Below, one piece after another: positions 49,481 through 59,646 of a stretch of 64,000 bases of DNA. Where the stretch lies: NCBI GenBank assembly GCA_023284085.1, contig JAKVHY010000019.1:1-64000 (forward strand). The letters run 5' to 3'. Every line of letters begins with the position of its first letter. Position 1 is the first letter of the stretch. Under the pieces are notes generated by a model. It was not told where the DNA came from, did no database searches, and worked only from the letters and a program-made list of their open reading frames with translations. A program made the position numbers and the translations under genes. Source of the DNA: Shewanella benthica (GTDB taxonomy: Bacteria; Pseudomonadota; Gammaproteobacteria; Enterobacterales; Shewanellaceae).

Positions 49481-52279
49481 TTGAAATATTTCACCTTAGT
49501 TTTTGTCGTTTTCTTGTTGGTTTTATCTTCGGTTTCCCTTTGGGCTGACGAAGCTAAACCGCTTATTTTAGTGATGGGAGAAGACAGCTATCCATACCAA
49601 TTCGTCGATGAGCAAGGTGAGCCTAGTGGTGTACTGGTGGATATGTGGAAGGAGTGGTCAAAACAAACGGCAACGCCTGTCCTGTTTGTTTCTCGTCATT
49701 GGAGCGATACGTTAGATCAATTATCTCATGGTGATGCCGATCTACATATCGGTATGGCGCAGACTCAGAGTCGCAGTGAAAAGTTTGCCTTTGCTCAAGC
49801 CCTCACTCATGTCAGGACTTATCTCTATCTGCACAAAGATTTACCTCAGAGATTGACGTTTGAGGAGCTAGGGCCATATCAGGTCGGTATCGTCTCCGGG
49901 TCTTCACATGAGACTGAACTGCTTAAGCTGAGCTCGAAGATACGATTTAAGCGTTATAAGAACAGACATGACCTGCTCGTGGGAGTGTTACATGGAGAGA
50001 TAAAAGTATTCGCGGGAATGCAGGGGTATCTCAGAGATAAAAAGATCAACAAACAGGTCATCAGTTTTTTCCCCCTCTCTCATCGAATATTAATTAAACA
50101 AGTTCCCCTGAGGCCTGCACTGAATAAGTCCGACAGCCAGCTAATGCAGCAAGTTAATGCCGGGTTTGCCGCTATCGATAAGGGACGCTTAGATGCTATC
50201 GAAGAACGTTGGATTGGCATAAAACGTCAACAAAATGGGTTAAGCATAGCGACGGCGATAAATCTCGAGCCATTCATATCCCTCGGAGGAGACGGCATGC
50301 CCCATGGACTGTATGTCGATATCTGGAGTCTCTGGTCTGATAAAACCGGCATCCCTATCTCCTTTATGACATCCGATATGAATCAATCCCTGGATCAGGT
50401 TAAATCAGGTAAGGCAGACGTGCATATTGGCTACCCTGAGAGTGATAAATTTAAAACAGGATTGTTGAGAAGTCAGCTGCTCTATCGGGTGAAAAGCCGG
50501 TTGCACAGCTACGGAAAGCCCATAGACTCGCTGCAGAACCTGCAAGGAAGCCGAGTCGGCGCCGTGCCTACGGCGCCATATCTTGCACAGCTCAAGCAAG
50601 CCCTGCCCGATGTCGAACTCAAACTGTATGATTCGGTGGCGGCCATGATCCAAGCCGCGAAAGAGGGCCATATTGGTAGTTTTGTTGCCTCTTCCTCCTG
50701 GACACATCATTATTTAGTGTTGCAGGGCGCATGGTCAGAGTTTTATCCGTTTCCTGAGCTGGAGTTCGTCACCGACATTTTTGTGTTAACCAGTCCCCAC
50801 AATGTCGGTTTATCGAACCGAATAAAGGCGGGCTTTGAACTCATTGAAACTCAGGAACTGGCGGAAATTGAACGTAAATGGATCTTGGATAGCCAAGCAC
50901 GCATCTTTCAATCTCGTCTTGAACCCATACCATTATCGGCAGATCAGCAGCAGTATCTACAAGATTTGAAGTCGATAAGAGTGGGCTATCTCAAAGACTG
51001 GAAACCGATGGAATTTACCGGTGAAGATGACATCTTTTCTGGGATCAATCGAGATGTTGTCGATGTGATCACCAAGCAACTTGGCGTCAGCGTCGAAGCC
51101 GTTGCTTTCGATGAGTGGCAATCCCTTATCAATGCACTTATTGAAGGGGATGTTGATATCGCGGGAAGTGTTGCAGAAACCGCCGATAGGAAAAAGGCCT
51201 TATTATTTAGCGATGCCTATTGGCCCTCTCCATGGTCACTGGCGACGCCCATCGAAAGAGAAGCTATCTTCAATGTCCAGCAACTTGCGGGTCAAAGGTT
51301 AGCGATAGTCGAAGGCTATCAACTCGTTAATCAATTGATGGGGGCCGATTACGGCATTGAACTTGTGTTAGTCGCCGATCCCCATAGCGGATTGACTGCG
51401 GTGAAGGAAGGCAAGGCCGATGCATTTGTCGATAAGGCGATCAATTTGGCATCAACACTCAAGCATGGCGACTATAGTCAGTTAAAAATGTCTGTATTGG
51501 CCGATTTTTCCGAGCAACACAGTCATTTCGGTATTCATCCTTCATTGGCACAATTTGTTCCGCTAATGAATTTAGCCATCAAAAATCTGGATCAGGCCAA
51601 GCGGCAAGCTATCTATCAGCATTGGATTCAACCTGTGGCGGTTGCCCCTCGAGGATCTGACACCGTTAAATGGTGTGTGAGCGTCATTATTGTCTTGTTG
51701 ATACTGATTGCGATCATCTTCATGTGTAGATTATTACTCACAAAAGAGCGGCTGAAACGAACCCAGCTTGAGAGTCAGTTGAGTAAAATGACCCATTATG
51801 ACCAGATGACCGGATTTGCTAATCGTAGCCTGTTAGATGACAGACTGAAGCAGGCGCTGTTATTACACAGTCGAGAGCAGGCGACATTCGGCGTGCTTTT
51901 TATCGACATTGGCGGACTGAAATCCGTCAATAAACAGATGGGTCATGATGTCGGTGATAAGTTACTCAAGTTAGTGGCGGAAGAGATGAGCACGTGTATA
52001 CGCCGCTCGGATACCTTAGCGCGATTTGGCAGTAATGAATTTGTCGTGATATTGAATAAAAGCAAAGATCTCGATCTCGTCTGTCAGGTCGCAGACACGA
52101 TTATCACTAATTTATCGAAATCTTTTGACTGTGATGACACAAAATTGAATGTTAGGGCGAGTATTGGCATTGCAATGTTTCCGGCTGACGGCGACAATGT
52201 GGTGGAGTTACTCAAGTCTGCCGATAAATTAATGTATCGAGCGAAACAAAGTGGTGGCAATTGCTACAAATCATCATGA
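49481..52279 (+). CDS. Three tandem SBP_bac_3 sensor domains fused to a degenerate GGDEF domain
   Basis: A 932-residue membrane signalling protein. The start is TTG 49481 with GGAT seven bases upstream and no closer ATG. A signal peptide (VFVVFLLVLSSVSLWA) leads to three periplasmic amino-acid-binding-protein domains at about residues 27-245, 252-470 and 492-722, each opening with a 'PY/KPM-F-G' type start (VMGEDSYPYQFVDEQG, EPFISLGGDGMPHGLY, WKPMEFTGEDDIFSG). One helix is near 730-752, then a GGDEF-fold domain at about 765-930. The active-site loop reads RFGSNEF instead of RxGGDEF, so cyclase activity is doubtful; it may bind c-di-GMP or act as a partner. No EAL domain. Confidence 0.9.
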   Translation: MKYFTLVFVVFLLVLSSVSLWADEAKPLILVMGEDSYPYQFVDEQGEPSGVLVDMWKEWSKQTATPVLFVSRHWSDTLDQLSHGDADLHIGMAQTQSRSEKFAFAQALTHVRTYLYLHKDLPQRLTFEELGPYQVGIVSGSSHETELLKLSSKIRFKRYKNRHDLLVGVLHGEIKVFAGMQGYLRDKKINKQVISFFPLSHRILIKQVPLRPALNKSDSQLMQQVNAGFAAIDKGRLDAIEERWIGIKRQQNGLSIATAINLEPFISLGGDGMPHGLYVDIWSLWSDKTGIPISFMTSDMNQSLDQVKSGKADVHIGYPESDKFKTGLLRSQLLYRVKSRLHSYGKPIDSLQNLQGSRVGAVPTAPYLAQLKQALPDVELKLYDSVAAMIQAAKEGHIGSFVASSSWTHHYLVLQGAWSEFYPFPELEFVTDIFVLTSPHNVGLSNRIKAGFELIETQELAEIERKWILDSQARIFQSRLEPIPLSADQQQYLQDLKSIRVGYLKDWKPMEFTGEDDIFSGINRDVVDVITKQLGVSVEAVAFDEWQSLINALIEGDVDIAGSVAETADRKKALLFSDAYWPSPWSLATPIEREAIFNVQQLAGQRLAIVEGYQLVNQLMGADYGIELVLVADPHSGLTAVKEGKADAFVDKAINLASTLKHGDYSQLKMSVLADFSEQHSHFGIHPSLAQFVPLMNLAIKNLDQAKRQAIYQHWIQPVAVAPRGSDTVKWCVSVIIVLLILIAIIFMCRLLLTKERLKRTQLESQLSKMTHYDQMTGFANRSLLDDRLKQALLLHSREQATFGVLFIDIGGLKSVNKQMGHDVGDKLLKLVAEEMSTCIRRSDTLARFGSNEFVVILNKSKDLDLVCQVADTIITNLSKSFDCDDTKLNVRASIGIAMFPADGDNVVELLKSADKLMYRAKQSGGNCYKSS

Positions 52280-52449
52280 TAATGATTTTCACTCGAAATG
52301 AAATCGTAGATTTCAGCAAAATATGATTAATCCTTAGCCGACTAGAGGCTAAGTGGTTTTGTAAGCGGCAATATTTTACTATAATGCCGCTTTTGTGTTG
52401 ATTAGAATATTCCTCAGCCTTAGGTTTGCGGATTAAAGGAAAGAGTTAG

Positions 52450-54231
52450 ATGCGCAGTCAATATTGTGGAGACGTTAACAAGTCTCACGTTGGACAAGAA
52501 GTGACCCTAGTGGGTTGGGTAAATCGTAGCCGTGACCTTGGTGGAGTGGTTTTTCTCGACTTAAGAGACAGGGAAGGGATCGTACAGGTTGTTTATGATC
52601 CGGATTTACCCGAAGTGTTCGACGTTGCCAGTAGCCTGCGCAGTGAGTTCTGTGTCCAAATAAAAGGCGTGGTCAGTGCGCGTCCCGATAGTCAGATCAA
52701 CGACCAGATGCGTACCGGTGAGATTGAGATCTTGGGCAAAGAGTTAATTATCTTAAACAGCTCAGCACCTCTGCCCATCAACATGGATAAGAATCAGCAC
52801 AACACGGAAGAGCAGCGACTTAAATATCGTTATCTTGATCTTCGTCGTCCGGAGATGGCCGAGCGTATTATTTTTCGCGCTAAAGTGACCAGCGCCGTGC
52901 GTCGTTTCCTCGATGGTAATGGTTTCCTCGATATCGAAACGCCGATATTGACTAAGGCAACGCCGGAAGGAGCACGAGATTATTTAGTGCCTAGCCGTAC
53001 TTATAAGGGGCAATTCTTCGCACTGCCTCAGTCTCCACAGCTGTTTAAGCAGTTATTGATGATGTCGGGTTTCGATCGCTACTATCAAATCGTTAAGTGT
53101 TTCCGTGATGAAGACTTACGTGCCGATCGTCAGCCTGAATTCACCCAAATCGATATCGAAACCTCGTTTATGTCTTCTGCGCAGGTCATGGATAAAACCG
53201 AAGAGATGATGCGTGGTCTCTTCAAAGACTTGCTCAATGTTGATCTTGGTGAGTTTCCTAAGATGACATTTGCCGAAGCCATGCGTCGTTTCGGTTCCGA
53301 TAAGCCAGATCTTCGTAACCCGCTGGAACTTATCGATGTTGCCGATCTTCTTACCGACGTCGATTTTAAGGTGTTTCAGGGACCAGCCACGGATCCTGAG
53401 GGGCGTGTGGCGGTACTTTGTGTGCCAGGTGGTGCCAAGTTATCGCGTAAGCAATTAGACCAGTATGCTAAGTATGTCACCATCTATGGGGCTAAAGGCT
53501 TAGCATGGATGAAGGTCAACGAGCTGGATAAAGGGCTCGAGGGCATTCAATCTCCGGTACTTAAGTTCCTAAATGAAGATGTTGTTAAGGCCCTGCTTGA
53601 GCGCACTAAGGCTAAGTCTGGCGATCTGATTTTATTTGGCGCAGATAAAGCAAACATCGTTGCCGAAGCGATGGGCGCATTGCGCATAAAAGCGGGTGAA
53701 GACTTCGACTTGCTAAAGGGCGATTGGAAACCACTATGGGTAGTCGACTTCCCTATGTTCGAGCCTACTTCAGACGGTGGATTACATGCCATGCATCATC
53801 CATTTACCGCGCCGAGCGGGATGACGCCGGAGCAACTCGAAGCCGACCCGACTTCAGCTATCTCAGATGCCTATGATATGGTGTTAAATGGCTGTGAGCT
53901 TGGCGGTGGTTCAGTGCGTATTCATAACAGTGAGATGCAAACTGCCGTTTTCCGTATTCTGGGTATCGAAGAGGAAGAGGCCAACGAAAAGTTTGGCTTC
54001 CTGCTAGAAGCCTTGCGTTACGGTACACCACCTCATGCCGGTTTGGCTTTCGGCTTAGATAGAATCATCATGTTGATGACGGGTGCTTCCTCTATTCGTG
54101 ATGTGATGGCATTCCCTAAAACTACCACAGCGGCTTGTCCTCTGACCAATGCACCTGGGTTTGCAAATCCTGAACAACTCGTCGAGTTAGGCATCAGTGT
54201 CATCGAAGCAGAAAAAGAAATACAAGAGTAA
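52450..54231 (+). CDS. aspS: Aspartyl-tRNA synthetase
   Basis: A 593-residue class IIb synthetase, the bacterial-type length. It has the OB-fold anticodon domain (residues 1-105, [24 protein letters not shown]), motif 2 ([22 protein letters not shown] in two parts), the bacterial GAD insertion near residues 310-400, and motif 3 ([15 protein letters not shown]). It charges tRNA-Asp, of which two gene copies lie in this window. A terminator follows it. Confidence 0.98.
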   Translation: MRSQYCGDVNKSHVGQEVTLVGWVNRSRDLGGVVFLDLRDREGIVQVVYDPDLPEVFDVASSLRSEFCVQIKGVVSARPDSQINDQMRTGEIEILGKELIILNSSAPLPINMDKNQHNTEEQRLKYRYLDLRRPEMAERIIFRAKVTSAVRRFLDGNGFLDIETPILTKATPEGARDYLVPSRTYKGQFFALPQSPQLFKQLLMMSGFDRYYQIVKCFRDEDLRADRQPEFTQIDIETSFMSSAQVMDKTEEMMRGLFKDLLNVDLGEFPKMTFAEAMRRFGSDKPDLRNPLELIDVADLLTDVDFKVFQGPATDPEGRVAVLCVPGGAKLSRKQLDQYAKYVTIYGAKGLAWMKVNELDKGLEGIQSPVLKFLNEDVVKALLERTKAKSGDLILFGADKANIVAEAMGALRIKAGEDFDLLKGDWKPLWVVDFPMFEPTSDGGLHAMHHPFTAPSGMTPEQLEADPTSAISDAYDMVLNGCELGGGSVRIHNSEMQTAVFRILGIEEEEANEKFGFLLEALRYGTPPHAGLAFGLDRIIMLMTGASSIRDVMAFPKTTTAACPLTNAPGFANPEQLVELGISVIEAEKEIQE

Positions 54232-54240
54232 TCAATAAGC

Positions 54241-54266
54241 AGCCGGGGCAACTCGGCTTTTTTATT
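54241..54266 (+). terminator. Terminator after aspS
   Basis: AGCCG pairs with CGGCT around a short loop, nine bases after the stop codon, and is followed by TTTTTT. Confidence 0.8.
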
Positions 54267-54361
54267 ACCAGTCTGATCCGAGTCTCATTTAGCGTTTATT
54301 TCTTTAACTTTCATCTTCTTCATCCGGTAAATTTTCCTCTTCGAAATCAAGGAGCGTTCAC

Positions 54362-55108
54362 ATGGCAGGTCACAGTAAATGGGACAACATCAAGCATCGT
54401 AAAGCGGCGCAAGATGCTAAGCGAGGTAAGCTTTTTACCAAGTTTATTCGTGAGTTAACCGTCGCTGCCCGTGAAGGTGGCTCAGATGCCGACTCTAACC
54501 CCAGATTACGCGCTGCTATCGATAAGTCACTGTCTAATAATATGACTCGCGATACTATCGAACGCGCCGTTAAGCGCGGGGCTGGGGAGCTTGATGGTCA
54601 GGTATTAGAGACCATCATGTATGAAGGTTATGGACCCGGTGGCACGGCCGTCATGGTCGAAACCATGACGGATAATAAGAACCGCACCGTATCTGGCGTG
54701 CGTAATGCGTTCAGTAAATCTGGCGGTAACTTAGGCACAGACGGTTCGGTCTCATATCTGTTCGATAAGAAAGGTATCATCTCTTATGCTGAAGGTACTG
54801 ATGAAGATATCGTCATGGATGCGGCTTTAGAAGCGGGTGCTGATGATGTGGTCAGCCATGAAGATGGCGCCATCGATGTCTTTACTAGCCCGGAAGATTT
54901 TGGCGCAGTCAAAGATGCCTTGGATGCAGCGGGTCTTAACTCTATCAACGCCGAGGTGACTATGGTGCCCTCGACTAAAGCCTCCCTCGATGCCAGCACA
55001 GCGGCTAAATTCCTGCGCTTAATTGATAATCTTGAAGATCATGATGATGTGCAAGAGGTGTATCATAACGCTGAGATTTCAGATGAAGTAATGGAGACAC
55101 TAGAATAA
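54362..55108 (+). CDS. yebC: YebC/PmpR family protein
   Basis: A 248-residue protein. [39 protein letters not shown]-like [14 protein letters not shown] and [14 protein letters not shown] are invariant in the family. YebC-type proteins were annotated as regulators of transcription; more recent work ties them to relief of ribosome stalling at proline stretches. A good AAGGAG precedes the start. It is the first gene of the yebC-ruvC-ruvA-ruvB unit, as in E. coli. Confidence 0.97.
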   Translation: MAGHSKWDNIKHRKAAQDAKRGKLFTKFIRELTVAAREGGSDADSNPRLRAAIDKSLSNNMTRDTIERAVKRGAGELDGQVLETIMYEGYGPGGTAVMVETMTDNKNRTVSGVRNAFSKSGGNLGTDGSVSYLFDKKGIISYAEGTDEDIVMDAALEAGADDVVSHEDGAIDVFTSPEDFGAVKDALDAAGLNSINAEVTMVPSTKASLDASTAAKFLRLIDNLEDHDDVQEVYHNAEISDEVMETLE

Positions 55109-55111
55109 CTT

Positions 55112-55633
55112 ATGTCAATAATTCTTGGGATCGATCCTGGCTCGCGGATCACCGGTTATGGGGTGATCAAACGAAACGGTAGGCACCCTATATACTTGGG
55201 AAGCGGCTGTATTCGTACCAATTCAGAAGATTTTGCCTATCGCCTTAAACAAATTTTCGATGGTATCTCCGAAATAATACGCCAGTACCAGCCGACTGAA
55301 TTTGCCATAGAGCGTGTTTTTATGGCTAAAAATGCCGACTCGGCGCTTAAGCTAGGCCAAGCCAGAGGTGCAGCCATTGTTGCCGCGACCAATGCCGATC
55401 TCCCTGTCGGCGAATATTCGGCGACACAGATAAAAAGTGCCGTGGTGGGCACGGGTAGGGCGCAGAAATCACAAGTTCAGCACATGGTACAGCAAATACT
55501 TAAACTGTCGGCTTCCCCACAAGCCGATGCCGCAGACGCATTAGGTGTCGCAATTTGTCATTTTCATACCAGTCAAAGCCTGCTGGCTCTCGGTGGCGTG
55601 GCAAGCAAAAGAACATATGGACGATATAGATGA
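55112..55633 (+). CDS. ruvC: Holliday junction endonuclease RuvC
   Basis: A 173-residue nuclease that cuts Holliday junctions symmetrically. The catalytic acidic residues are in [16 protein letters not shown] (Asp7 type), [11 protein letters not shown] (Glu) and the C-terminal [12 protein letters not shown] (two Asp). It sits four bases after yebC and overlaps ruvA by four bases (ATGA). Confidence 0.98.
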   Translation: MSIILGIDPGSRITGYGVIKRNGRHPIYLGSGCIRTNSEDFAYRLKQIFDGISEIIRQYQPTEFAIERVFMAKNADSALKLGQARGAAIVAATNADLPVGEYSATQIKSAVVGTGRAQKSQVQHMVQQILKLSASPQADAADALGVAICHFHTSQSLLALGGVASKRTYGRYR

Positions 55634-56247
55634 TAGGTAGATTACGAGGCTTGCTCATCGAGAAGCGAGCCCCCGAGATTTTGATAGAAGTGAGTGGCCT
55701 GGGGTACGAAGTCCAGATGCCCCTCACCAGTTTCTATGAGCTACCTGAACTCAATCAAGAAGCGATAGTCTACACCCACTTTGTGGTACGTGAAGATGCT
55801 CAGCTTCTCTATGGATTTATGACCAAGCAGGAACGGGCCCTGTTTCGTTTGTTGATTAAAACCAATGGTGTCGGGCCTAAGCTGGCATTAACTATCTTGT
55901 CTGGTATGACATCGGCCGAGTTTGTTGCCTGCGTCGAACGGGATGATATTGCCACCTTAGTTAAGTTACCTGGCGTCGGTAAGAAGACGGCCGAGCGACT
56001 ATTGGTAGAGATGCGCGATAAGCTCAAGAGTCTGATGGAAGCCTCGGCGGGCTCCGAGCGGGAATTTATGCTCAAGAGCAATTATAGGCCGGCAAAGATA
56101 GTCAATACCGCCGAAGATGATGCGATTGCAGCTCTTTTGTCCTTAGGCTATAAGCCTGCACAGGCGAGTAAGTCGGTATCAGCGGCCTACAAGGACGGAA
56201 TGAGTTCTCAGGAGCTGATTAAGTCCTCACTCAAGTCGATGCTGTAG
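55630..56247 (+). CDS. ruvA: Holliday junction DNA helicase RuvA
   Basis: A 205-residue junction-binding protein. The N-terminal OB domain starts [20 protein letters not shown]; two helix-hairpin-helix motifs follow ([16 protein letters not shown] and [19 protein letters not shown]); the C-terminal three-helix domain ([19 protein letters not shown]) contacts RuvB. It forms the tetrameric platform on which RuvB drives branch migration. Confidence 0.98.
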   Translation: MIGRLRGLLIEKRAPEILIEVSGLGYEVQMPLTSFYELPELNQEAIVYTHFVVREDAQLLYGFMTKQERALFRLLIKTNGVGPKLALTILSGMTSAEFVACVERDDIATLVKLPGVGKKTAERLLVEMRDKLKSLMEASAGSEREFMLKSNYRPAKIVNTAEDDAIAALLSLGYKPAQASKSVSAAYKDGMSSQELIKSSLKSML

Positions 56248-56283
56248 CAAAACTGCCGAAAAGTGCAATTTAAAGAGAGATAA

Positions 56284-57309
56284 ATGATAGAAGCCGATCG
56301 TATTATTCATGCAGAGCCTCAAGGTGTTGAGCTGTATGAAGAGCAGGTAGACAGAGCCATGCGTCCTAAATTACTCGACGAGTATACGGGACAGGATGCG
56401 ACTCGCGCTCAACTTAAGGTGTTTATTCAGGCGGCGCAGAATCGTGGCGAAGCACTGGATCATATGCTCATCTATGGACCGCCAGGTTTAGGTAAAACGA
56501 CCTTGGCTCTCATTGTAGCCAATGAAATGGGCGTCAATATCAAGTCGACTTCGGGCCCTGTACTCGAAAAGGCGGGTGATTTAGCGGCGCTTCTGACCAA
56601 CCTTGAATCTGGTGACGTACTCTTTATCGATGAGATCCATAGGCTCAGTCCTGTGGTCGAAGAGATCCTTTATCCAGCGATGGAAGACTATCAGCTTGAT
56701 ATTATGATAGGTGAGGGGCCGGCAGCGCGGTCGATTAAACTCGATTTACCCCCATTTACCTTGATTGGTGCGACGACTCGGGCGGGAGCATTAACGTCCC
56801 CCTTACGGGCGAGATTTGGTATTCCTCTGAGGCTCGAGTTTTATAATGTTAAAGATCTCAGCACCATAGTGACTCGCTCGGCCAAAGTACTCGAGCTTCC
56901 TATCGATGATGAAGGTTCGCTGGAAATTGCGAGACGCTCTCGCGGCACACCGCGTATCGCTAACCGTTTATTGAGACGAGTGAGAGATTACGCTGAGGTT
57001 AAACATGACGGTGAAATCAATAAGCGTGTCGCCGATCTCGCCTTAGAGATGCTAGATGTCGATGTCGAAGGTTTCGATTATATGGACAGAAAGCTCTTGC
57101 TGGCGATTATTGACAAATTCATGGGTGGGCCGGTGGGTCTGGATAACTTGGCCGCCGCCATCGGAGAGGAGCGGGAAACCATAGAAGATGTGCTGGAGCC
57201 TTTCCTTATTCAACAAGGATTTATTCAGAGAACGCCCCGTGGACGCATCGCCACTCAACGTGCCTATCAGCACTTTAATCTAATTCAGCCAGAAAAAAAT
57301 TCACTCTAG
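56284..57309 (+). CDS. ruvB: Holliday junction branch migration ATPase RuvB
   Basis: A 341-residue AAA+ motor. Walker A is [14 protein letters not shown], Walker B is [10 protein letters not shown], sensor 1 is LIGATTRAG, the arginine finger region is SPLRARFG, and the winged-helix end has [16 protein letters not shown]. It lies 36 bases after ruvA. This is the last gene of the unit. Confidence 0.98.
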   Translation: MIEADRIIHAEPQGVELYEEQVDRAMRPKLLDEYTGQDATRAQLKVFIQAAQNRGEALDHMLIYGPPGLGKTTLALIVANEMGVNIKSTSGPVLEKAGDLAALLTNLESGDVLFIDEIHRLSPVVEEILYPAMEDYQLDIMIGEGPAARSIKLDLPPFTLIGATTRAGALTSPLRARFGIPLRLEFYNVKDLSTIVTRSAKVLELPIDDEGSLEIARRSRGTPRIANRLLRRVRDYAEVKHDGEINKRVADLALEMLDVDVEGFDYMDRKLLLAIIDKFMGGPVGLDNLAAAIGEERETIEDVLEPFLIQQGFIQRTPRGRIATQRAYQHFNLIQPEKNSL

Positions 57310-57350
57310 AGCTTGTCCCCGTTAGGACTATTGGAGGGTGATGATACTTA

Positions 57351-57875
57351 TCATTGCTCTTCAATCGTTAAGGTATATCGCGGGTATTTTTGTCCCGCAG
57401 TACTCTTTCTCCCCGCCACCACTTTTGCCCCTATGTCTACATACTCGCCGTTCCCAGGATTGTCTAAACCAGACACGGGGAAACCCTTATAGGTCTTGTT
57501 CTTGTATCTGACTCTGAGGGTTTTTAAATTGATTTTAGTTTCGTTAGCGAGTTGAAAAAAATTAATTGTAATAGGTGAATTCGTATCTGAGGTCACCAGA
57601 TAGCGTCCTTGGTGGTAATCATTATCAAGCAGAGTCGCATTAGTAGAATTGCCTAATTCCCCCTTCCAATTGACAGTCACTGTGGTACTTCTAGTGAGAT
57701 TTTTAATCACAGATGGGTATTTCAACGGCTGTATTTCTGTGATGGTGATGCTTGCACTTACCGGCAAAGATAGCAAAATAACACCGATCATTGCTATGTG
57801 CCTGATTAACTGTGTAGATGGCTTGTTTAAATGACCACCTAGGTGTGTTTTCAACAGCTGTTTGATGTTGGGCAT
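57351..57875 (-). CDS. Secreted DUF4402-like protein, divergent from the fimbrial genes
   Basis: A 174-residue precursor with a long N-terminal region and a hydrophobic signal (AMIGVILLSLPVSA, ending near residue 41). The mature part is beta-rich: ITITEIQPLKYP, STTVTVNWKGELG, SPITINFFQL and YTLTIEE. It resembles the DUF4402 subunits encoded across the intergenic region, with an altered opening, so it may be a tip, anchor or regulator of the same fibre. ATG 57875 has AGAG seven bases upstream. Family membership is inference from pattern. Confidence 0.6.
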   Translation of the reverse strand: MPNIKQLLKTHLGGHLNKPSTQLIRHIAMIGVILLSLPVSASITITEIQPLKYPSVIKNLTRSTTVTVNWKGELGNSTNATLLDNDYHQGRYLVTSDTNSPITINFFQLANETKINLKTLRVRYKNKTYKGFPVSGLDNPGNGEYVDIGAKVVAGRKSTAGQKYPRYTLTIEEQ

Positions 57876-58224
57876 TGGTAATCTCTTTATTTATGGCAGC
57901 GATTAATGAGGCTGCCTTAGTGAAGAGTCTTTGTTACTAGCTGTAACTTATAATTATTCACACACAAAAAGTAAGTGAATATATGTCATTTAATCAATAA
58001 GTTAGGAATACATCCTCCCATGGTTAATAAAGTGTGTCAAATGTAAATGAAGTGTTGCTAAATATTTCCAATTTGATAGTCTAATAACCAGGCACTACTC
58101 AAAGTGCCTTATAAACATCGACTTATGTGACTCATGGAAGAAGAAAAATAGAAAAATAGAGCATAAAGGATATTCATTAGCATAAGAGAACAAAATAACT
58201 AGAAAAACACTTTGGAAAGCCATT
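57876..58224. other. AT-rich divergent intergenic region of the fimbrial locus
   Basis: 349 bases without a credible ORF, very AT-rich, between the divergent secreted protein and the first pilin gene. It should hold both promoters. A GTGTGTCA-type half-site occurs near 58032. No clear operator could be defined by eye. Confidence 0.5.
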
Positions 58225-58692
58225 ATGAAGAATAAATTACTCCTCTCGACCCTGATAACCTCAACCTTGCTACTGTCTAGCCAAGCTGGCGCCACTCAAA
58301 CAACTGGCACAGCAAATTTTAACTTGGTTTACCCCATTACGGTGACTGAAGCCACTGCAATGGAATTTGGTGATATTGACGTATCTATCGATGGAACCTG
58401 TGCGCTGGATTATGCCAACGCTACAACGGGTGCAAGCTGTATCGCTGGCGGCGCAACTGCGGCCTCTGGTGATTTCACCATCACAGCGGCCAACGGAATC
58501 GTAAACATTACGCTGTCTGGAGCCGATACTTCGGTAGCGGGTGTGACTTTTACGCCTACGATTGCCAGCTCTACGGTGACAGTTGCTGCTAATACTGCCA
58601 GCTTAAAAGTCGGCGGCACAGTTGCCGTCGTTGCTGCGTCTGCCAGCGCCGGTGCACATGCTTTAAGCTATACGGTAGATGTGATCTACTAA
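58225..58692 (+). CDS. DUF4402-type pilin subunit (probable major subunit)
   Basis: A 155-residue precursor with a signal peptide (LLLSTLITSTLLLSSQAGA). The mature protein opens FNLVYPITVTEATAMEFGDIDV, the DUF4402 hallmark, has one cysteine pair (TCALDYAN, ASCIAGG), a long Ala/Thr/Val-rich central part, and ends with an alternating strand ALSYTVDVIY as in chaperone-usher subunits. It should be bound by the chaperone encoded next. A stem-loop directly after the gene suggests that it is made in excess over the downstream genes, as a major subunit would be. Confidence 0.82.
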   Translation: MKNKLLLSTLITSTLLLSSQAGATQTTGTANFNLVYPITVTEATAMEFGDIDVSIDGTCALDYANATTGASCIAGGATAASGDFTITAANGIVNITLSGADTSVAGVTFTPTIASSTVTVAANTASLKVGGTVAVVAASASAGAHALSYTVDVIY

Positions 58693-58700
58693 GATTGATT

Positions 58701-58765
58701 GCCCTTATTCGAGGTATCCAGATTGTGATCTTTACTGGGTAGGGATAAGGGCGTTGTTTTGCTCG
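58701..58765 (+). terminator. Partial terminator between pilin and chaperone genes
   Basis: GCCCTTATTC (58701-58710) pairs with GGATAAGGGC (58743-58752) with one G-U; an inner CCAG/CTGG extends it. GTTGTTTTG follows. It probably lets only some transcription pass into the chaperone and usher genes. Confidence 0.7.
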
Positions 58766-58824
58766 TAGTAAGCTAACCAAAAATCACTGCATAAGTGTTT
58801 CATATAATTTAGCTGGGCGATGTT

Positions 58825-59625
58825 ATGAATAAAATTATTATTGGCTGCATTGCAGCCTTATTTTGCATTTTTAATGCAGATGCAAATCTACTTGTCACAC
58901 CAACCCGTGCTGAACTGGATGATGTCAGTCATCGCAGTAGTGTATTCTCCTTGGTAAACAAAGGCTCGAGTACGGCTCGCTATAACATCTATTTTGAGGA
59001 TAAGGTGCAATTGGCCGAAGGTGGTTATCGTTCAATTGATGACAGTAAAGCTGTATTAGCTCAGTTTGTTCGATATTCACCGAGACGAGTGACCCTAGAA
59101 CCTGAGCAGGGGACTCGTGTAAGGATGGCGCTTAGGTTACCTAAAAACACGCCTATCGGCGAATATCGTAGCTATATCGTTTTTCATGAAATCCCGCTTA
59201 CGCCCGTTATTTTAAATAAAGCCAGTGATGATAATGCTGACACCTTTAGCCTTTCGGTTACGGCTTATATGCGGATCTCAATTCCTGTCATTTTAAGGGT
59301 CGGTGAGCTCAATGGAGAGGTGACGATAGGTGAAGTGACTGATGAGAAAGTCCAAACCAGCCTTAACGTCACTATTAATCGTCAGGGTCAACGTAGTACT
59401 TATGGGGATATTGAATTATTTGTCGAAAATATCATAACGGGTCAGGTACATCTCGAAAGAGTGGGAAGTGTAAAAAATGCGGCTATCTACACTGAACTTA
59501 ATAAGAGAATCTTCCCGGTAACCTTATCCAGAGCGCTTAAGAAGGGCACTGAAGTTATCGTGCGCTATACGGAAAGTAAGAGTCTTAAGGATGCAAAAGT
59601 CGTCGAAAAACGTATCGCTATTTAA
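58825..59625 (+). CDS. Periplasmic pilus assembly chaperone
   Basis: A 266-residue precursor with signal (IIGCIAALFCIFNADA). The mature N-terminal domain, LLVTPTRAELDDVSHRSSV and FSLVNKGSSTARYNIYF, is the PapD-like immunoglobulin fold; RYSPRRVTLEPEQGTRVRM is the G1-strand region with alternating hydrophobic residues, and RLPKNTPIGEYRSYIVFHEI follows. It should shield subunits before delivery to the usher. It starts 22 bases before the usher on the same strand, after the pilin's stem-loop. Confidence 0.85.
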   Translation: MNKIIIGCIAALFCIFNADANLLVTPTRAELDDVSHRSSVFSLVNKGSSTARYNIYFEDKVQLAEGGYRSIDDSKAVLAQFVRYSPRRVTLEPEQGTRVRMALRLPKNTPIGEYRSYIVFHEIPLTPVILNKASDDNADTFSLSVTAYMRISIPVILRVGELNGEVTIGEVTDEKVQTSLNVTINRQGQRSTYGDIELFVENIITGQVHLERVGSVKNAAIYTELNKRIFPVTLSRALKKGTEVIVRYTESKSLKDAKVVEKRIAI

Positions 59626-59646
59626 TGTCGATAAATACGTCTCGAT

